Origin: Bacteroidota bacterium
Lineage (GTDB): Bacteria; Bacteroidota; Bacteroidia; Chitinophagales; Chitinophagaceae
Length of the DNA: 29,837 bases
Assembly: GCA_023433755.1 (NCBI GenBank)
Contig: JAEYUA010000010.1
Location: 1 to 29,837, forward strand
Reading direction: 5' to 3'
Notes under the pieces: model-generated
What the model was told of the DNA's origin: nothing
Databases searched by the model: none
Seen by the model: the letters and a program-made list of their open reading frames with translations, nothing else
Made by a program: the position numbers and the translations under genes
Part shown: positions 17,673-25,079 of the stretch, piece by piece
Layout: each line of letters opens with the position of its first letter
Position numbering within the stretch: the first letter of the stretch is position 1

Positions 17673-17708
17673 CCTCCCGAATCAAAAACCGGGTCAAAAC
17701 TCTAGAAC

Positions 17709-17966
17709 ATGGCTAATCATAAGGCTACAAAGAAAGATATGCGTCAGGCGGCTAAGCGTCGCGAAAGAAATAAATATTACGGAAAAACTACCCGTAATGC
17801 CATCCGTGATTTCAGAGCACTGGATGATAAAGCTGCCGCCAGTAAAGAATTGCCTGAAGTGGTTTCTATGATTGACAAACTGGCCAAGCGTGGTGTAATC
17901 CATAAAAACAAAGCCAGCAACCTGAAAAGCAAACTTGCTAAAAGAATCAACAAGGCTACCGCCTGA
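17709..17966 (+). CDS. rpsT: Small-subunit ribosomal protein S20
   Basis: The 85-residue basic protein matches bS20, which binds the 16S rRNA 5' domain early in 30S assembly. The start MANHKATKKDMRQAAKR, the central RNAIRDFRAL and the C-terminal segment GVIHKNKASNLKSKLAKRI are characteristic of the family. Length is normal. It is a single-gene unit with its own promoter and a strong intrinsic terminator directly after it. Confidence 0.97.
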   Translation: MANHKATKKDMRQAAKRRERNKYYGKTTRNAIRDFRALDDKAAASKELPEVVSMIDKLAKRGVIHKNKASNLKSKLAKRINKATA

Positions 17967-17986
17967 TTGGTTTTCATATAACTGGA

Positions 17987-18020
17987 AATGTCCTTCCCTG
18001 TGGGAGGACATTTTTATTTT
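17987..18020 (+). terminator. Rho-independent terminator of rpsT
   Basis: An 11-bp stem, AATGTCCTTCC paired with GGGAGGACATT (one G-T pair), closes a CTGT loop and is followed by TTTATTTT. It starts 20 nt past the rpsT stop and ends 9 nt before the candidate promoter of the peptidase gene. Confidence 0.92.
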
Positions 18021-18029
18021 CAGCCGCAC

Positions 18030-18037
18030 TAACTTAG
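18030..18037 (+). promoter_or_regulatory. Candidate -7 box for the M14 peptidase gene, leaderless
   Basis: TAACTTAG has one mismatch to TAnnTTTG, is followed by CGGC and then the ATG. Any -33 element would overlap the rpsT terminator hairpin. Confidence 0.3.
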
Positions 18038-18041
18038 CGGC

Positions 18042-19766
18042 ATGCGCCAGATCTTTCTTCTATTCCTCTTAATTCCTCTTACTCTTTTAGGACAGCCACT
18101 GATCACAAAGTATGAACAGTCCAATGGCAAACAGTCGCCCACCTATGCCGAAATCATCGACTGGTGGAAAAAAATGGATGCTGCCTCTCCCTACGTAAGC
18201 ATGAAGGCAATGGGACAGACCGATGCGGGTTTTCCCCTGCACCTGGTGCTGGTTTCATGGTCAAAGGATTTTGATATCGCTTCACTGAAAAAGAAAAACA
18301 AGACCATCATACTGGTAAACAATGGCATTCATCCAGGCGAACCTGATGGTATTGATGCCAGCATGCTGCTGGTAAAAGAACTGATCAATCCACGGCATCA
18401 TTTACCCGAAAATGTAGTGCTGGCAATCATTCCCGTTTATAATATCGGCGGAGCGCTGAACCGGAGTCCTTTTTACCGGGTTGACCAGGACGGACCCGAA
18501 GAATTTGGATTCAGGGGTAATGCGCAGAACCTTGATCTCAACAGGGATTTTATCAAATGTGATTCGAAAAACGCACTTTCTTTTGCGGAGATCTTTCATC
18601 TTCTGGATCCAGATATTTTTATTGACAACCACGTATCCAACGGCGCCGATTACCAGCATGTGATGACCCTGCTCACCACCCAGCATAATAAACTTGGAGG
18701 TGCTATGGGCCATTACCTGGAAAATACATTTGAACCGGCCATCTATGCCACCATGAAAAACATGGGATGGGACCTGATTCCATATGTAAACCATTTTGGC
18801 GGTCCGCCTGCCAGTGGCTGGAACCAGTTTTGGGATAGTCCACGGTACAGCAGCGGTTACACAACACTATTTAATTGCTTTGGTTTCACACCGGAAACGC
18901 ATATGCTGAAACCCTATCCTCAAAGAGTGGCGGTGACCCGCGACCTCATGAAAAGTTTTATTGGGTATGCTGAAAAGAATGGCACCGAGATCAGGAAACT
19001 GAGAGCAGCAGCAAAAAAAGAACAGTCAGTGGCGGAATCATTTCCGATTGCCTGGAAAAGAGATACCACACAGAAAAGAGAATTTTTATTCAAGGGTTAT
19101 GCTGCTGGAAAAAAACCGAGTGAAATTTCCGGACTTCCCCGTTTGTATTATGACCGCAGCAAGCCATTTGAAAAAACCATGACCCTCTACACAGGCTTCG
19201 TGGATACCTTATCGGTGCGCAGGCCGGAAGCTTATATCATTCCACAAGGCTGGTGGAAAGTTATCGACCGTCTCAAAGCCAACCAGGTTAAGATGCGTCG
19301 TTTTCAGAAAGATACCATAGTGGAAGTAGAAGTGTATACCATCGTGAAATACCAGTCAGGCCAGCGACCATTCGAAGGCCATCACCTCAATACGAATGTG
19401 CAGGTGTCCAGCACGAAAAAGAAGATCAATTTCCGTAAGGGCGATTATTTTATTCCCATGAACCAGGCGGCCAACCGCTTCATAATACAAGTACTGGAAC
19501 CGCATGCGGAGGACAGCTATTTTGCCTGGAATTTCTTTGATCCCATCCTGGGCCAGAAAGAAGGTTATTCAGATTATGCTTTCGAGGATACAGCATTTGA
19601 ATACCTCTCGAAAAATCCAGCATTGAAAAAACAACTGGATGAAAGGAAAGCAAAGGACAGTGTATTTGCTCAAAGCGCCGGGGCGCAGTTGAATTTCATC
19701 TACCAGCATTCACCGTGGATGGAACCGGCCTATATGCAATATCCTGTGTACAGGCTGGTGAGATGA
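18042..19766 (+). CDS. Exported M14-family zinc carboxypeptidase
   Basis: This is a 574-residue exported metallopeptidase. The signal peptide covers residues 1-18 (LLGQ). The M14 zinc site is visible: His97 and Glu100 in GIHPGEPDG, and His197 in IDNHVSNGADY as third ligand. Substrate-binding residues Asn167-Arg168 are in NLDLNRDF, and the catalytic glutamate is probably in FTPETHML near residue 287. The catalytic domain spans about 30-320. The C-terminal 250 residues are a beta-rich extension without a T9SS sorting signature. M14 enzymes remove C-terminal amino acids or cleave peptidoglycan peptides; the substrate class is not certain here. Its TGA abuts the converging MFS gene as TGATCA. Confidence 0.93.
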   Translation: MRQIFLLFLLIPLTLLGQPLITKYEQSNGKQSPTYAEIIDWWKKMDAASPYVSMKAMGQTDAGFPLHLVLVSWSKDFDIASLKKKNKTIILVNNGIHPGEPDGIDASMLLVKELINPRHHLPENVVLAIIPVYNIGGALNRSPFYRVDQDGPEEFGFRGNAQNLDLNRDFIKCDSKNALSFAEIFHLLDPDIFIDNHVSNGADYQHVMTLLTTQHNKLGGAMGHYLENTFEPAIYATMKNMGWDLIPYVNHFGGPPASGWNQFWDSPRYSSGYTTLFNCFGFTPETHMLKPYPQRVAVTRDLMKSFIGYAEKNGTEIRKLRAAAKKEQSVAESFPIAWKRDTTQKREFLFKGYAAGKKPSEISGLPRLYYDRSKPFEKTMTLYTGFVDTLSVRRPEAYIIPQGWWKVIDRLKANQVKMRRFQKDTIVEVEVYTIVKYQSGQRPFEGHHLNTNVQVSSTKKKINFRKGDYFIPMNQAANRFIIQVLEPHAEDSYFAWNFFDPILGQKEGYSDYAFEDTAFEYLSKNPALKKQLDERKAKDSVFAQSAGAQLNFIYQHSPWMEPAYMQYPVYRLVR

Positions 19767-20966
19767 TCATTTCAGATTCTGGTGTTTTGCCAGGCGGATG
19801 CCGATAAACATGGCAAAGAATATCACTACAATACTGAAATAACCTACGTAGTTGTAATTGGTGATCCTGCCCGTGGCCTCATCACGGTAAACGATCAGCC
19901 CCGAGATGATGGTAGCCAGGCCCGTAAATAATTGCTGAAAGCTCGAGTTCAGGCTCATAAACCTTCCCCGCTCTGCAGGCTGCACTACGGTGCTGATCAT
20001 AGCCTGTGCCGGGATGTTTCTCCCGGTAGAAAAGGTGAACCAGAATCCAAAGATGGCCAGCACCAGGTAAAAATGCATGGAAGGCATGTCTGTTATGAAA
20101 AAGATCGGTAAGAGGGAAAGGAAAAGACAGATCATGAAGATTTTCAGTTTGCCATATTTATCTGCCAACCTTCCGATCAGCGTGGAGGAAAGAAGGGCAC
20201 AGCAGCCACCTACCATGTAGATAAGTGGTGTCTGGTCTTTGGTAAATCCCACGTTGAATTCCATATATGGATTGATGAAAGGAATGATCACGAAATGCCC
20301 CAGCATCAATCCACCTGAAAGCATCAGCGCCAGCAGTTGTCCCCTGTTCTTCAGTACAGTAACCAGTCCTTTGAAAAAATTAGTGGAGGATGACTTATTG
20401 ATATGCCCGGAAATATTGGGAAGAAATTTATTAAGCAAGGGATACAGTGCAATCCCCAGGATACCAATAAAGATGAAAGGGGCATGCCAGCTAATGAGTT
20501 TGGCGAGGTACAAACTGAAGGGCACACCAAAAATGGAGGCAATGGAAAAAGCCATGAACACAGTTGACATAGCCCTGCCTCGTTTTTCGTAAGGGAAGGT
20601 GTCTGCGATGATGCTCAGTACCTGTGCGCCGATCAAACCACCGAACATGCCCGTCAGCACACGGGCCAGCAATAATAACAGTGGCGAAGGTGCGATGCCG
20701 CAGGTGATGGTTCCTATGATAAAACCGGCGTAAGCAAAAAGAAGAACCTTTTTCCGGTCGAACCGGTCCACATAAGAGGCTGTAACAAAACCGGAGATAC
20801 AGGCAGTGATGGGATAGCCGGCAACTATATAACTGAAATACCCGGCGCTGATATCAAAATGAGGCATCAGGAAGTTTCCTAATGGCATCATGATCATGAA
20901 ATCAAGGATATGGGTAAAATTCACAGAAGCCAGCAGCAACAGCATGATCCTTTCCTTGCGATTCAT
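19767..20966 (-). CDS. MFS transporter (AraJ-like efflux permease)
   Basis: The product has 399 residues from the ATG chosen here (MNRKERIMLLLLASVNF). A longer frame reaching 21068 would run into the end of the upstream lipoprotein gene and adds a charged, non-membrane leader, so it was rejected. About twelve hydrophobic helices are visible. MFS landmarks include YVDRFDRKKVLLFAYAGF after helix 2 and the repeat of this loop in the second half, RLADKYGKLKIFMICLF. The TGMFGGLIGAQVLSII segment resembles the antiporter motif of drug/sugar efflux members. The substrate is unknown. A GACCTTTG box ends 7 nt before the ATG. It converges with the M14 peptidase with no gap. Confidence 0.9.
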   Translation of the reverse strand: MNRKERIMLLLLASVNFTHILDFMIMMPLGNFLMPHFDISAGYFSYIVAGYPITACISGFVTASYVDRFDRKKVLLFAYAGFIIGTITCGIAPSPLLLLLARVLTGMFGGLIGAQVLSIIADTFPYEKRGRAMSTVFMAFSIASIFGVPFSLYLAKLISWHAPFIFIGILGIALYPLLNKFLPNISGHINKSSSTNFFKGLVTVLKNRGQLLALMLSGGLMLGHFVIIPFINPYMEFNVGFTKDQTPLIYMVGGCCALLSSTLIGRLADKYGKLKIFMICLFLSLLPIFFITDMPSMHFYLVLAIFGFWFTFSTGRNIPAQAMISTVVQPAERGRFMSLNSSFQQLFTGLATIISGLIVYRDEATGRITNYNYVGYFSIVVIFFAMFIGIRLAKHQNLK

Positions 20967-20973
20967 AAGCGGG

Positions 20974-20981
20974 CAAAGGTC
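20974..20981 (-). promoter_or_regulatory. Candidate -7 box for the MFS gene
   Basis: On the minus strand GACCTTTG has one mismatch to TAnnTTTG and ends 7 nt before the ATG, predicting a leader of only 3-4 nt. Confidence 0.3.
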
Positions 20982-21000
20982 GGCATAATTTCGCCCCCTT

Positions 21001-21474
21001 TTATTCCCCCTCCATTTTAAAGCCATTGGCTTTGGCATACTGGCGTTGAACTTCCTGAAGTTCAGCAATTACCAGGTTGCGGCGGTTCTCCACGCTCATC
21101 ATTTTTTGCCGGTTTTCTTCTGTTTGCTCGGTAGCAAAGTTCTTATAGCTCACGTAAATGCTGCGCATGTACTCGAAATAGTTGATATACCCTTTCTTGA
21201 AATTTTCAGCCTGCTTGGCTTCAGGTGCCGGCATTATTCGGACCTGCTCAATCTTCTGATCCATAAGGTTCACCATATTGCCGCTGATACGGGCCATGCT
21301 GTCGAAGTTTCCCTTTTCTATATAGGCGCTGATCTTTTTTGAAGCATTTTCAACTTCCGGCAGAAGAGTGTTCTCGATCTTTACCAGTTCCTGGTTGTAC
21401 TCAAAAGCCGGACCTGATTTGCAGCTCAGAAGAGAGAACAGAATAAGCGTAGCGATGATGATCTTGGTTTGCAT
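21001..21474 (-). CDS. Small helical lipoprotein, function unknown
   Basis: This is a 157-residue lipoprotein with lipobox LLSC (Cys18) followed by KSGPAFEYN. The mature part is almost entirely charged and helical (KIENTLLPEVENASKKISAYI, EENRQKMMSVENRRNLVIAEL), suggesting a helical bundle. It loosely resembles small Bacteroidota/Leptospira surface lipoproteins of the LIC11966 type, but I cannot confirm that. It lies 34 nt upstream of the MFS gene on the same strand and could share its transcript, although the MFS gene has its own candidate promoter. Confidence 0.75.
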   Translation of the reverse strand: MQTKIIIATLILFSLLSCKSGPAFEYNQELVKIENTLLPEVENASKKISAYIEKGNFDSMARISGNMVNLMDQKIEQVRIMPAPEAKQAENFKKGYINYFEYMRSIYVSYKNFATEQTEENRQKMMSVENRRNLVIAELQEVQRQYAKANGFKMEGE

Positions 21475-21545
21475 ATTTATGGTTTCTTGCCCAAATTAGT
21501 AAACCCCGGAAAAGGAACCAATAACCCATTCAGGTGATTTAAGAT

Positions 21546-22415
21546 CTACCAAAAACTTTGTACCTCATCCCAATCAAATCCAGGCATTACAAAATAAACC
21601 ACCGACCAGAATCCCATATCATTCCCCATAAAAATATTGAAGGGGCCAGCCAGCCGGCGTGCATCACCGTTACTGTTTTCAATATCGTAATAGAGCTGCC
21701 CTTCAGCATGCCCAACTCCTGCATGGTTATCATCTGACCATTTGAAACCCACATCCGTGATCCTGGATCCTCCGGGGTTGAGCAGATGATATTTTTCAAA
21801 ATGCAATTCTATCATCTCCATTACTTCCTCCACGCCGAGGATCGTCTCGTCAGGCAGGACAATGCCCTGGCTCATCTCCCATTTCAAACCTTCCAGGTTT
21901 TTCCTGAACCAGTTATCCAGGAACCTTTCAGCCGTGATGCGGATGTCCGCAGCATGGTCGGGATGAAAGGTGTGATAATCAAAGCACCTGATCATCCCCG
22001 GCAACTGGATGTTCTCAGTTTCCTCCAGCATCAGTTCTTCTGTGAGAAACCGGTAGAAGGTTCTGTCGTCTACTGACCCCGGTTTTTCAATACTGATATT
22101 CTTCCCATAAAGCTGGTCAAGTAATATTTCTGTACAGCGAATAATTTCTGCATCATCCATTTCCAGCGGTGACTTCAGGTCGGGGCTTCCAATCAGCTTA
22201 TGAATGCTGATCGGTGCAACTGAATGCCTGCTGTTTTCAAATTGCTGCACCTGTTGCAAAAACATGGATTCGACCTCGGGAGGCAGGTCTTCTTGCGAAT
22301 AAAAGCAGGCCCCGTGTTCGGCCTGCAGTTTAAGTTTCAATATCTCGTTTTCAATTTTAAGGTCCTCGAAGGAATTTTCTCCATTCACATCCTGAACCGG
22401 GAAGTTGGTGTCCAT
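21546..22415 (-). CDS. Cytosolic protein, family not recognised
   Basis: The frame is open to 22496, but MDTNFPVQD is the most sensible start; an ATG three codons earlier (22424) is possible. The 289-residue product has no signal peptide or membrane helix. A short coiled-coil candidate lies at about residues 17-34 (FEDLKIENEILKLKLQ). The rest is acidic with many Trp and Phe residues (WSVVYFVMPGFDWDEVQSFW at the C-terminus) and a segment VEEVMEMIELHFEKYHL. I see no catalytic motif. It is transcribed divergently from the DUF4112 gene. Between the two starts is an inverted repeat that may be regulatory. Confidence 0.7.
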   Translation of the reverse strand: MDTNFPVQDVNGENSFEDLKIENEILKLKLQAEHGACFYSQEDLPPEVESMFLQQVQQFENSRHSVAPISIHKLIGSPDLKSPLEMDDAEIIRCTEILLDQLYGKNISIEKPGSVDDRTFYRFLTEELMLEETENIQLPGMIRCFDYHTFHPDHAADIRITAERFLDNWFRKNLEGLKWEMSQGIVLPDETILGVEEVMEMIELHFEKYHLLNPGGSRITDVGFKWSDDNHAGVGHAEGQLYYDIENSNGDARRLAGPFNIFMGNDMGFWSVVYFVMPGFDWDEVQSFW

Positions 22416-22436
22416 AAAAATCATTTTTATGAAACT

Positions 22437-22478
22437 AATGCCGGCTCGCACCATCTCGCTGTGAAAAAGACCGGCATT
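22437..22478. repeat. Inverted repeat in a divergent promoter region
   Basis: AATGCCGG (22437-22444) and CCGGCATT (22471-22478) form a perfect 8-bp inverted repeat separated by 26 bp, just upstream of the unknown cytosolic gene. A second pair, TGCCTG/CAGGCA, flanks TTTTGCAAAA (22514-22523) nearer the DUF4112 gene. These could be operators. There is no T-tract to suggest a terminator. Confidence 0.4.
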
Positions 22479-22600
22479 GCATGGTATTTTTCCCACTAAT
22501 GCCTGTTGTTTTTCTTTTGCAAAAACGGGGAGTTGGCAGGCAATGGAGGACAGGATTATTGTGGTTCCTTTTTTGCAAGGCTATTCTCAATAAGCAGCGC

Positions 22601-23092
22601 ATGAGAAATAAACGACCCGCTATAATGCTGGAAAAGCCCCGCGAACTGAAACATCTTGATTCTGTGGCAAGACTGATGGACTCGCAATTCCGCCTGCCCG
22701 GAACCAATTTCAGGTTTGGTCTTGATGCCATCATTGGCCTAATTCCCGGTGCCGGTGACCTGTCTACATTTGCTATTTCTGGCTACATGATCATGATTAT
22801 GAGCAGGAACGGCGCCAGTGGATTTGTTCTGGCCAGAATGATACTGAATGTAGTGGTGGACACCCTGGTAGGCATGATACCTTTCGTGGGTGATATTTTT
22901 GACTTTGCTTTCAAGGCCAATATCAAAAACATGAAACTGATGAACCAGTATTATGAAGAAGGGAGACACAGAGGTGGTGCCTGGAAGCTGGTCATCCCTT
23001 TGCTCATTATTTTATTTGCTGTACTGGGACTGGTAATCTGGATGGGCTACCGGTTGGTGAGGGGGTTGATGGACTGGAACTGGAGCTGGTGA
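22601..23092 (+). CDS. DUF4112 membrane protein
   Basis: The product has 163 residues from the ATG chosen here; an upstream in-frame start at 22481 would overlap the divergent regulatory region. The DUF4112 signature is clear: LDSVARLMDSQFRLPGT (19-35) followed by RFGLDAIIGLIPGAGD (38-53). A second copy of the G-x-I-P-x-x-GD element is GMIPFVGDIFDFAFKAN (91-107). A hydrophobic helix covers about 129-150 (LVIPLLIILFAVLGLVIWMGY). The family's molecular role is unknown. The C-terminus is Trp-rich (MDWNWSW). A heptamer repeat array starts at the base directly after its stop codon. Confidence 0.88.
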   Translation: MRNKRPAIMLEKPRELKHLDSVARLMDSQFRLPGTNFRFGLDAIIGLIPGAGDLSTFAISGYMIMIMSRNGASGFVLARMILNVVVDTLVGMIPFVGDIFDFAFKANIKNMKLMNQYYEEGRHRGGAWKLVIPLLIILFAVLGLVIWMGYRLVRGLMDWNWSW

Positions 23093-23127
23093 TGTATGCT
23101 TTTGGCCAATAGCCAATGGCTATTGGA
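23093..23127. repeat. Heptamer repeat array, NNNNNGC family, after the DUF4112 gene
   Basis: Five consecutive 7-bp units are TGTATGC, TTTTGGC, CAATAGC, CAATGGC, TATTGGA, beginning at the base after the DUF4112 stop codon. CCAATAGCC and GGCTATTGG (23106-23114 and 23118-23126) form a perfect 9-bp inverted repeat around AAT. It could fold as a bidirectional hairpin between the convergent genes, but the T-run after it is only three bases. Confidence 0.75.
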
Positions 23128-23132
23128 TTTCT

Positions 23133-23160
23133 CTCACGATTCACGTCTCACGATTCACGA
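23133..23160. repeat. Heptamer repeat array, YTCACGW family
   Basis: Four consecutive 7-bp units are CTCACGA, TTCACGT, CTCACGA, TTCACGA. They lie 14 nt past the stop of the minus-strand lipoprotein gene and 5 nt from the neighbouring NNNNNGC heptamer array. This is the same family as at 2-22. Confidence 0.85.
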
Positions 23161-23174
23161 TTCTCCACCTACCA

Positions 23175-23912
23175 TCAATCACAAGCCAAAGTAAAATTAA
23201 CCGTATAATCACCGCCTGGTTCAATATCAACCTTATAACCATTCACTTTGCCATCCTGGTTTTCATAATGCGTGATATTATATGTTGCTGAAGAAGTAAT
23301 GGCTTTATTTACCCTGTTTTTTGTAACAACCGTCCTGATACCATAATCAAAAAAACCTGCACCGAAATAATCTGTTCCCTGGTAAAGCTTATTGGTATCA
23401 TACGCATAGGTGGAAGTTACATTTCCGGATGACGAGATTTCCTTGATCAAATTACCATTTTGCCATTCATAGGTGGTAACAGATGGACTGGTAATAGGAT
23501 GCGTATAAATTCTTTTCACTACCCTGGTGCCTTCATATTCATAGGCGGTATTTTCCCAATGCCCCCCTGTATAATCTATCCGCACATTAGTGGTCATCTT
23601 ATCATTGTTGTAAGTAATTGTCCTGATGCTACTGATGGTCTGGCCATTGTCCTCTGATATAGATACCGTGTAAGTATTATCGTTATTATAGGCAAATGTT
23701 CTGACCGTATTTCCCGTTTTTGATTTGATCAGCCGTTTCTGGGCATCATATTCATAAGTCTTGTCACTGAAATTTGCACGCGTAGATTTCAGTATCCGGC
23801 AATTATCGATTACAGGAGGAGGGTTGCCGTCACCATCGTTATTGTTATTATCTTTTTTGCAGGAGAATAACAGGAGTCCGGGCAGGCAAATGCAAAGCAA
23901 AAATTTTCTCAT
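23175..23912 (-). CDS. YD/RHS-like repeat lipoprotein, paralog 1
   Basis: The product has 245 residues from the ATG that gives a lipoprotein signal with lipobox LFSC (Cys18). The frame is open further upstream, but that extension is not credible. After Cys comes KKDNNNNDGDGNPPP, an acidic/Asn linker compatible with surface export in Bacteroidota. The body has YD-type motifs (YEYDAQKRLIK, YEYEGTRVVKR, YEWQNGNLIKEI, YAYDTNKL), as in RHS and DUF4595-like proteins. It is homologous to the lipoproteins at 26434-27168 and 28693-29415. All three share an NC/PC-x-L-K-T-R start to the fold and end in Cys-Asp. Function is unknown. It stands alone behind its own copy of the shared promoter element. Confidence 0.85.
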   Translation of the reverse strand: MRKFLLCICLPGLLLFSCKKDNNNNDGDGNPPPVIDNCRILKSTRANFSDKTYEYDAQKRLIKSKTGNTVRTFAYNNDNTYTVSISEDNGQTISSIRTITYNNDKMTTNVRIDYTGGHWENTAYEYEGTRVVKRIYTHPITSPSVTTYEWQNGNLIKEISSSGNVTSTYAYDTNKLYQGTDYFGAGFFDYGIRTVVTKNRVNKAITSSATYNITHYENQDGKVNGYKVDIEPGGDYTVNFTLACD

Positions 23913-23933
23913 TTCATGATGTTTAAGGATTAG

Positions 23934-23978
23934 CAAAACAACGGCAGCAGGGCAATTGCAGCAATAGCGAAATAGGGT
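23934..23978 (-). promoter_or_regulatory. Shared promoter element, copy 1
   Basis: On the minus strand ACCCTATTTCGCTATTG (23978-23962) ends in a -33-type TTG. After exactly 20 bp comes TTGTTTTG (23941-23934), one mismatch from the TAnnTTTG -7 box. The same arrangement with the same 20-bp spacer precedes the two other paralogous lipoprotein genes. The conserved bases upstream of -33 suggest an activator site. Confidence 0.65.
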
Positions 23979-24019
23979 GAAAGCCAAAGGCCATTGGCCA
24001 ATGGCCAAAAGCTGTTAGC
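23978..24019. repeat. Heptamer repeat array, NNNNNGC family
   Basis: Six consecutive 7-bp units are TGAAAGC, CAAAGGC, CATTGGC, CAATGGC, CAAAAGC, TGTTAGC. They fill the space between the M43 protease stop and the promoter element of paralog 1. The juxtaposed CATTGGC and CAATGGC create a perfect 18-bp palindrome, GGCCATTGGCCAATGGCC, at 23989-24006. Confidence 0.85.
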
Positions 24020-24023
24020 TTCC

Positions 24024-25076
24024 CTACTGGCAGGGATATGTTCTGATCACCACAAAACCTTCAGGTCCCGGGCTCATGGTGGTACCCGGGCCAATGGTGA
24101 CTTCCTTAGCTGCCACATTCCACCTGGCACTGCCATTCACAATGATGGAAGGAGCCATGAAACTGTAACTGTTTTTGGCAACGCCAACACTTTTGCCGGA
24201 TGAATAAGTACCATTCTGGTTAATTACGTAGTTGTCGATCATATTAGTCATCTGTATCAGCTTCGGATCTGTTTGCAGAAAATAGCGCATCCGTTCACCC
24301 TGCTGTGGTGTAAAAACATGACAGCCGATCTGCATGTGGTAAGACATGATATTTTCAATCTCCATCTGGTATGGATTATTACAGGAATCAACAGCAGTCC
24401 CTATATAATCACAACCAGATATAGTGGAATAGTGTACTTCCTCGAGATCGGCCTCTGTGTCCGTTAACAGATCACCTGCTGTAGTGGCATTTGAACAACT
24501 ACCCGACCTTGCTACCCATTCTTTTCCAAACACATCTTCGAAGGTGTGATACAATCCCAGGGCATGACCAATTTCGTGGATCAAAACACTCAGGCTTCCT
24601 CCCCAGGCATATCCTCTTCTTATAGAAATAAAATTATTAGGAATGGCATAGGCATAACCCGCATAGTCATAGATCTCTTCATGAATAAAAATATTCAGGT
24701 ATCCAAGCCGTATATGAGATTTTAAAAGATTTACATCACTCTGGCTTTCTACATCCATAAAATGCAAATCAGAATCCATGATCGTATCCATGCCGGCAAG
24801 TATCAGGCAAATGCCATATGGGGCAAGGGCTTCCCTGGCAAAGTTGAAAGCTTCCAGCACATCGTGTTCTTTAGGCAGGTAATAGGGATCTGAACCCCAA
24901 TCGCTATCCGTAACATGAATAAAAGTCTTTACAATGAGCGGGGTATTCATTTGCCGGAGTGGTGCATTGATGGAAGGATCCACCAGTCTCGGAGTTGTTA
25001 AAGGCATGTGGCATTTTAATTGCGCCGGCAATATCTCCACTGACAATAACAGAATGAGGATAAAGAGGAATCTCAT
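24024..25076 (-). CDS. Secreted M43 (pappalysin-like) metalloprotease
   Basis: This is a 350-residue exported zinc protease. The signal peptide covers residues 1-18 (VEILPAQ). The zinc motif HEIGHALGLYH places ligands His167, His171 and His177 with catalytic Glu168. The Met-turn is NIMSYHM (Met244), and GDLLTDTEAD (201-210) is the family segment before it. Four cysteines around it (CSNATT, GCDYIG, DSCNNP, GCHVF) fit M43B disulfides. The C-terminal part (about 285-350, VTIGPGTTMSPGPEGFVVI) resembles the short beta-helix found after many Bacteroidota secreted proteins. No canonical T9SS sorting domain is present. It is the last gene of the module lipoprotein-fibre-protease, starting 3 nt after the fibre gene stop. 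Confidence 0.93.
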   Translation of the reverse strand: MRFLFILILLLSVEILPAQLKCHMPLTTPRLVDPSINAPLRQMNTPLIVKTFIHVTDSDWGSDPYYLPKEHDVLEAFNFAREALAPYGICLILAGMDTIMDSDLHFMDVESQSDVNLLKSHIRLGYLNIFIHEEIYDYAGYAYAIPNNFISIRRGYAWGGSLSVLIHEIGHALGLYHTFEDVFGKEWVARSGSCSNATTAGDLLTDTEADLEEVHYSTISGCDYIGTAVDSCNNPYQMEIENIMSYHMQIGCHVFTPQQGERMRYFLQTDPKLIQMTNMIDNYVINQNGTYSSGKSVGVAKNSYSFMAPSIIVNGSARWNVAAKEVTIGPGTTMSPGPEGFVVIRTYPCQ

Positions 25077-25079
25077 AAA

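Larger units (their letters stand above)
17388..17708. other. Divergent intergenic region sucA / rpsT
   Basis: This gap of about 320 bp holds the candidate sucA promoter on its left (with a CCTAAT-TG-ATTAGG inverted repeat at 17412-17425 in the predicted leader) and the rpsT promoter on its right. I see no credible gene. A 94-codon minus-strand frame here has no signal, motif or family likeness. Confidence 0.6.

Noticed and set aside
17413..17697. Minus-strand 94-codon open frame between sucA and rpsT
   Set aside because: It spans the candidate sucA and rpsT promoters, has no recognisable domain or signal peptide, and lacks a plausible promoter of its own.
20967..21068. Longer N-terminus for the MFS transporter
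   Set aside because: It would overlap the upstream lipoprotein gene and add a basic non-membrane leader; the ATG at 20966 begins just before the first membrane helix.
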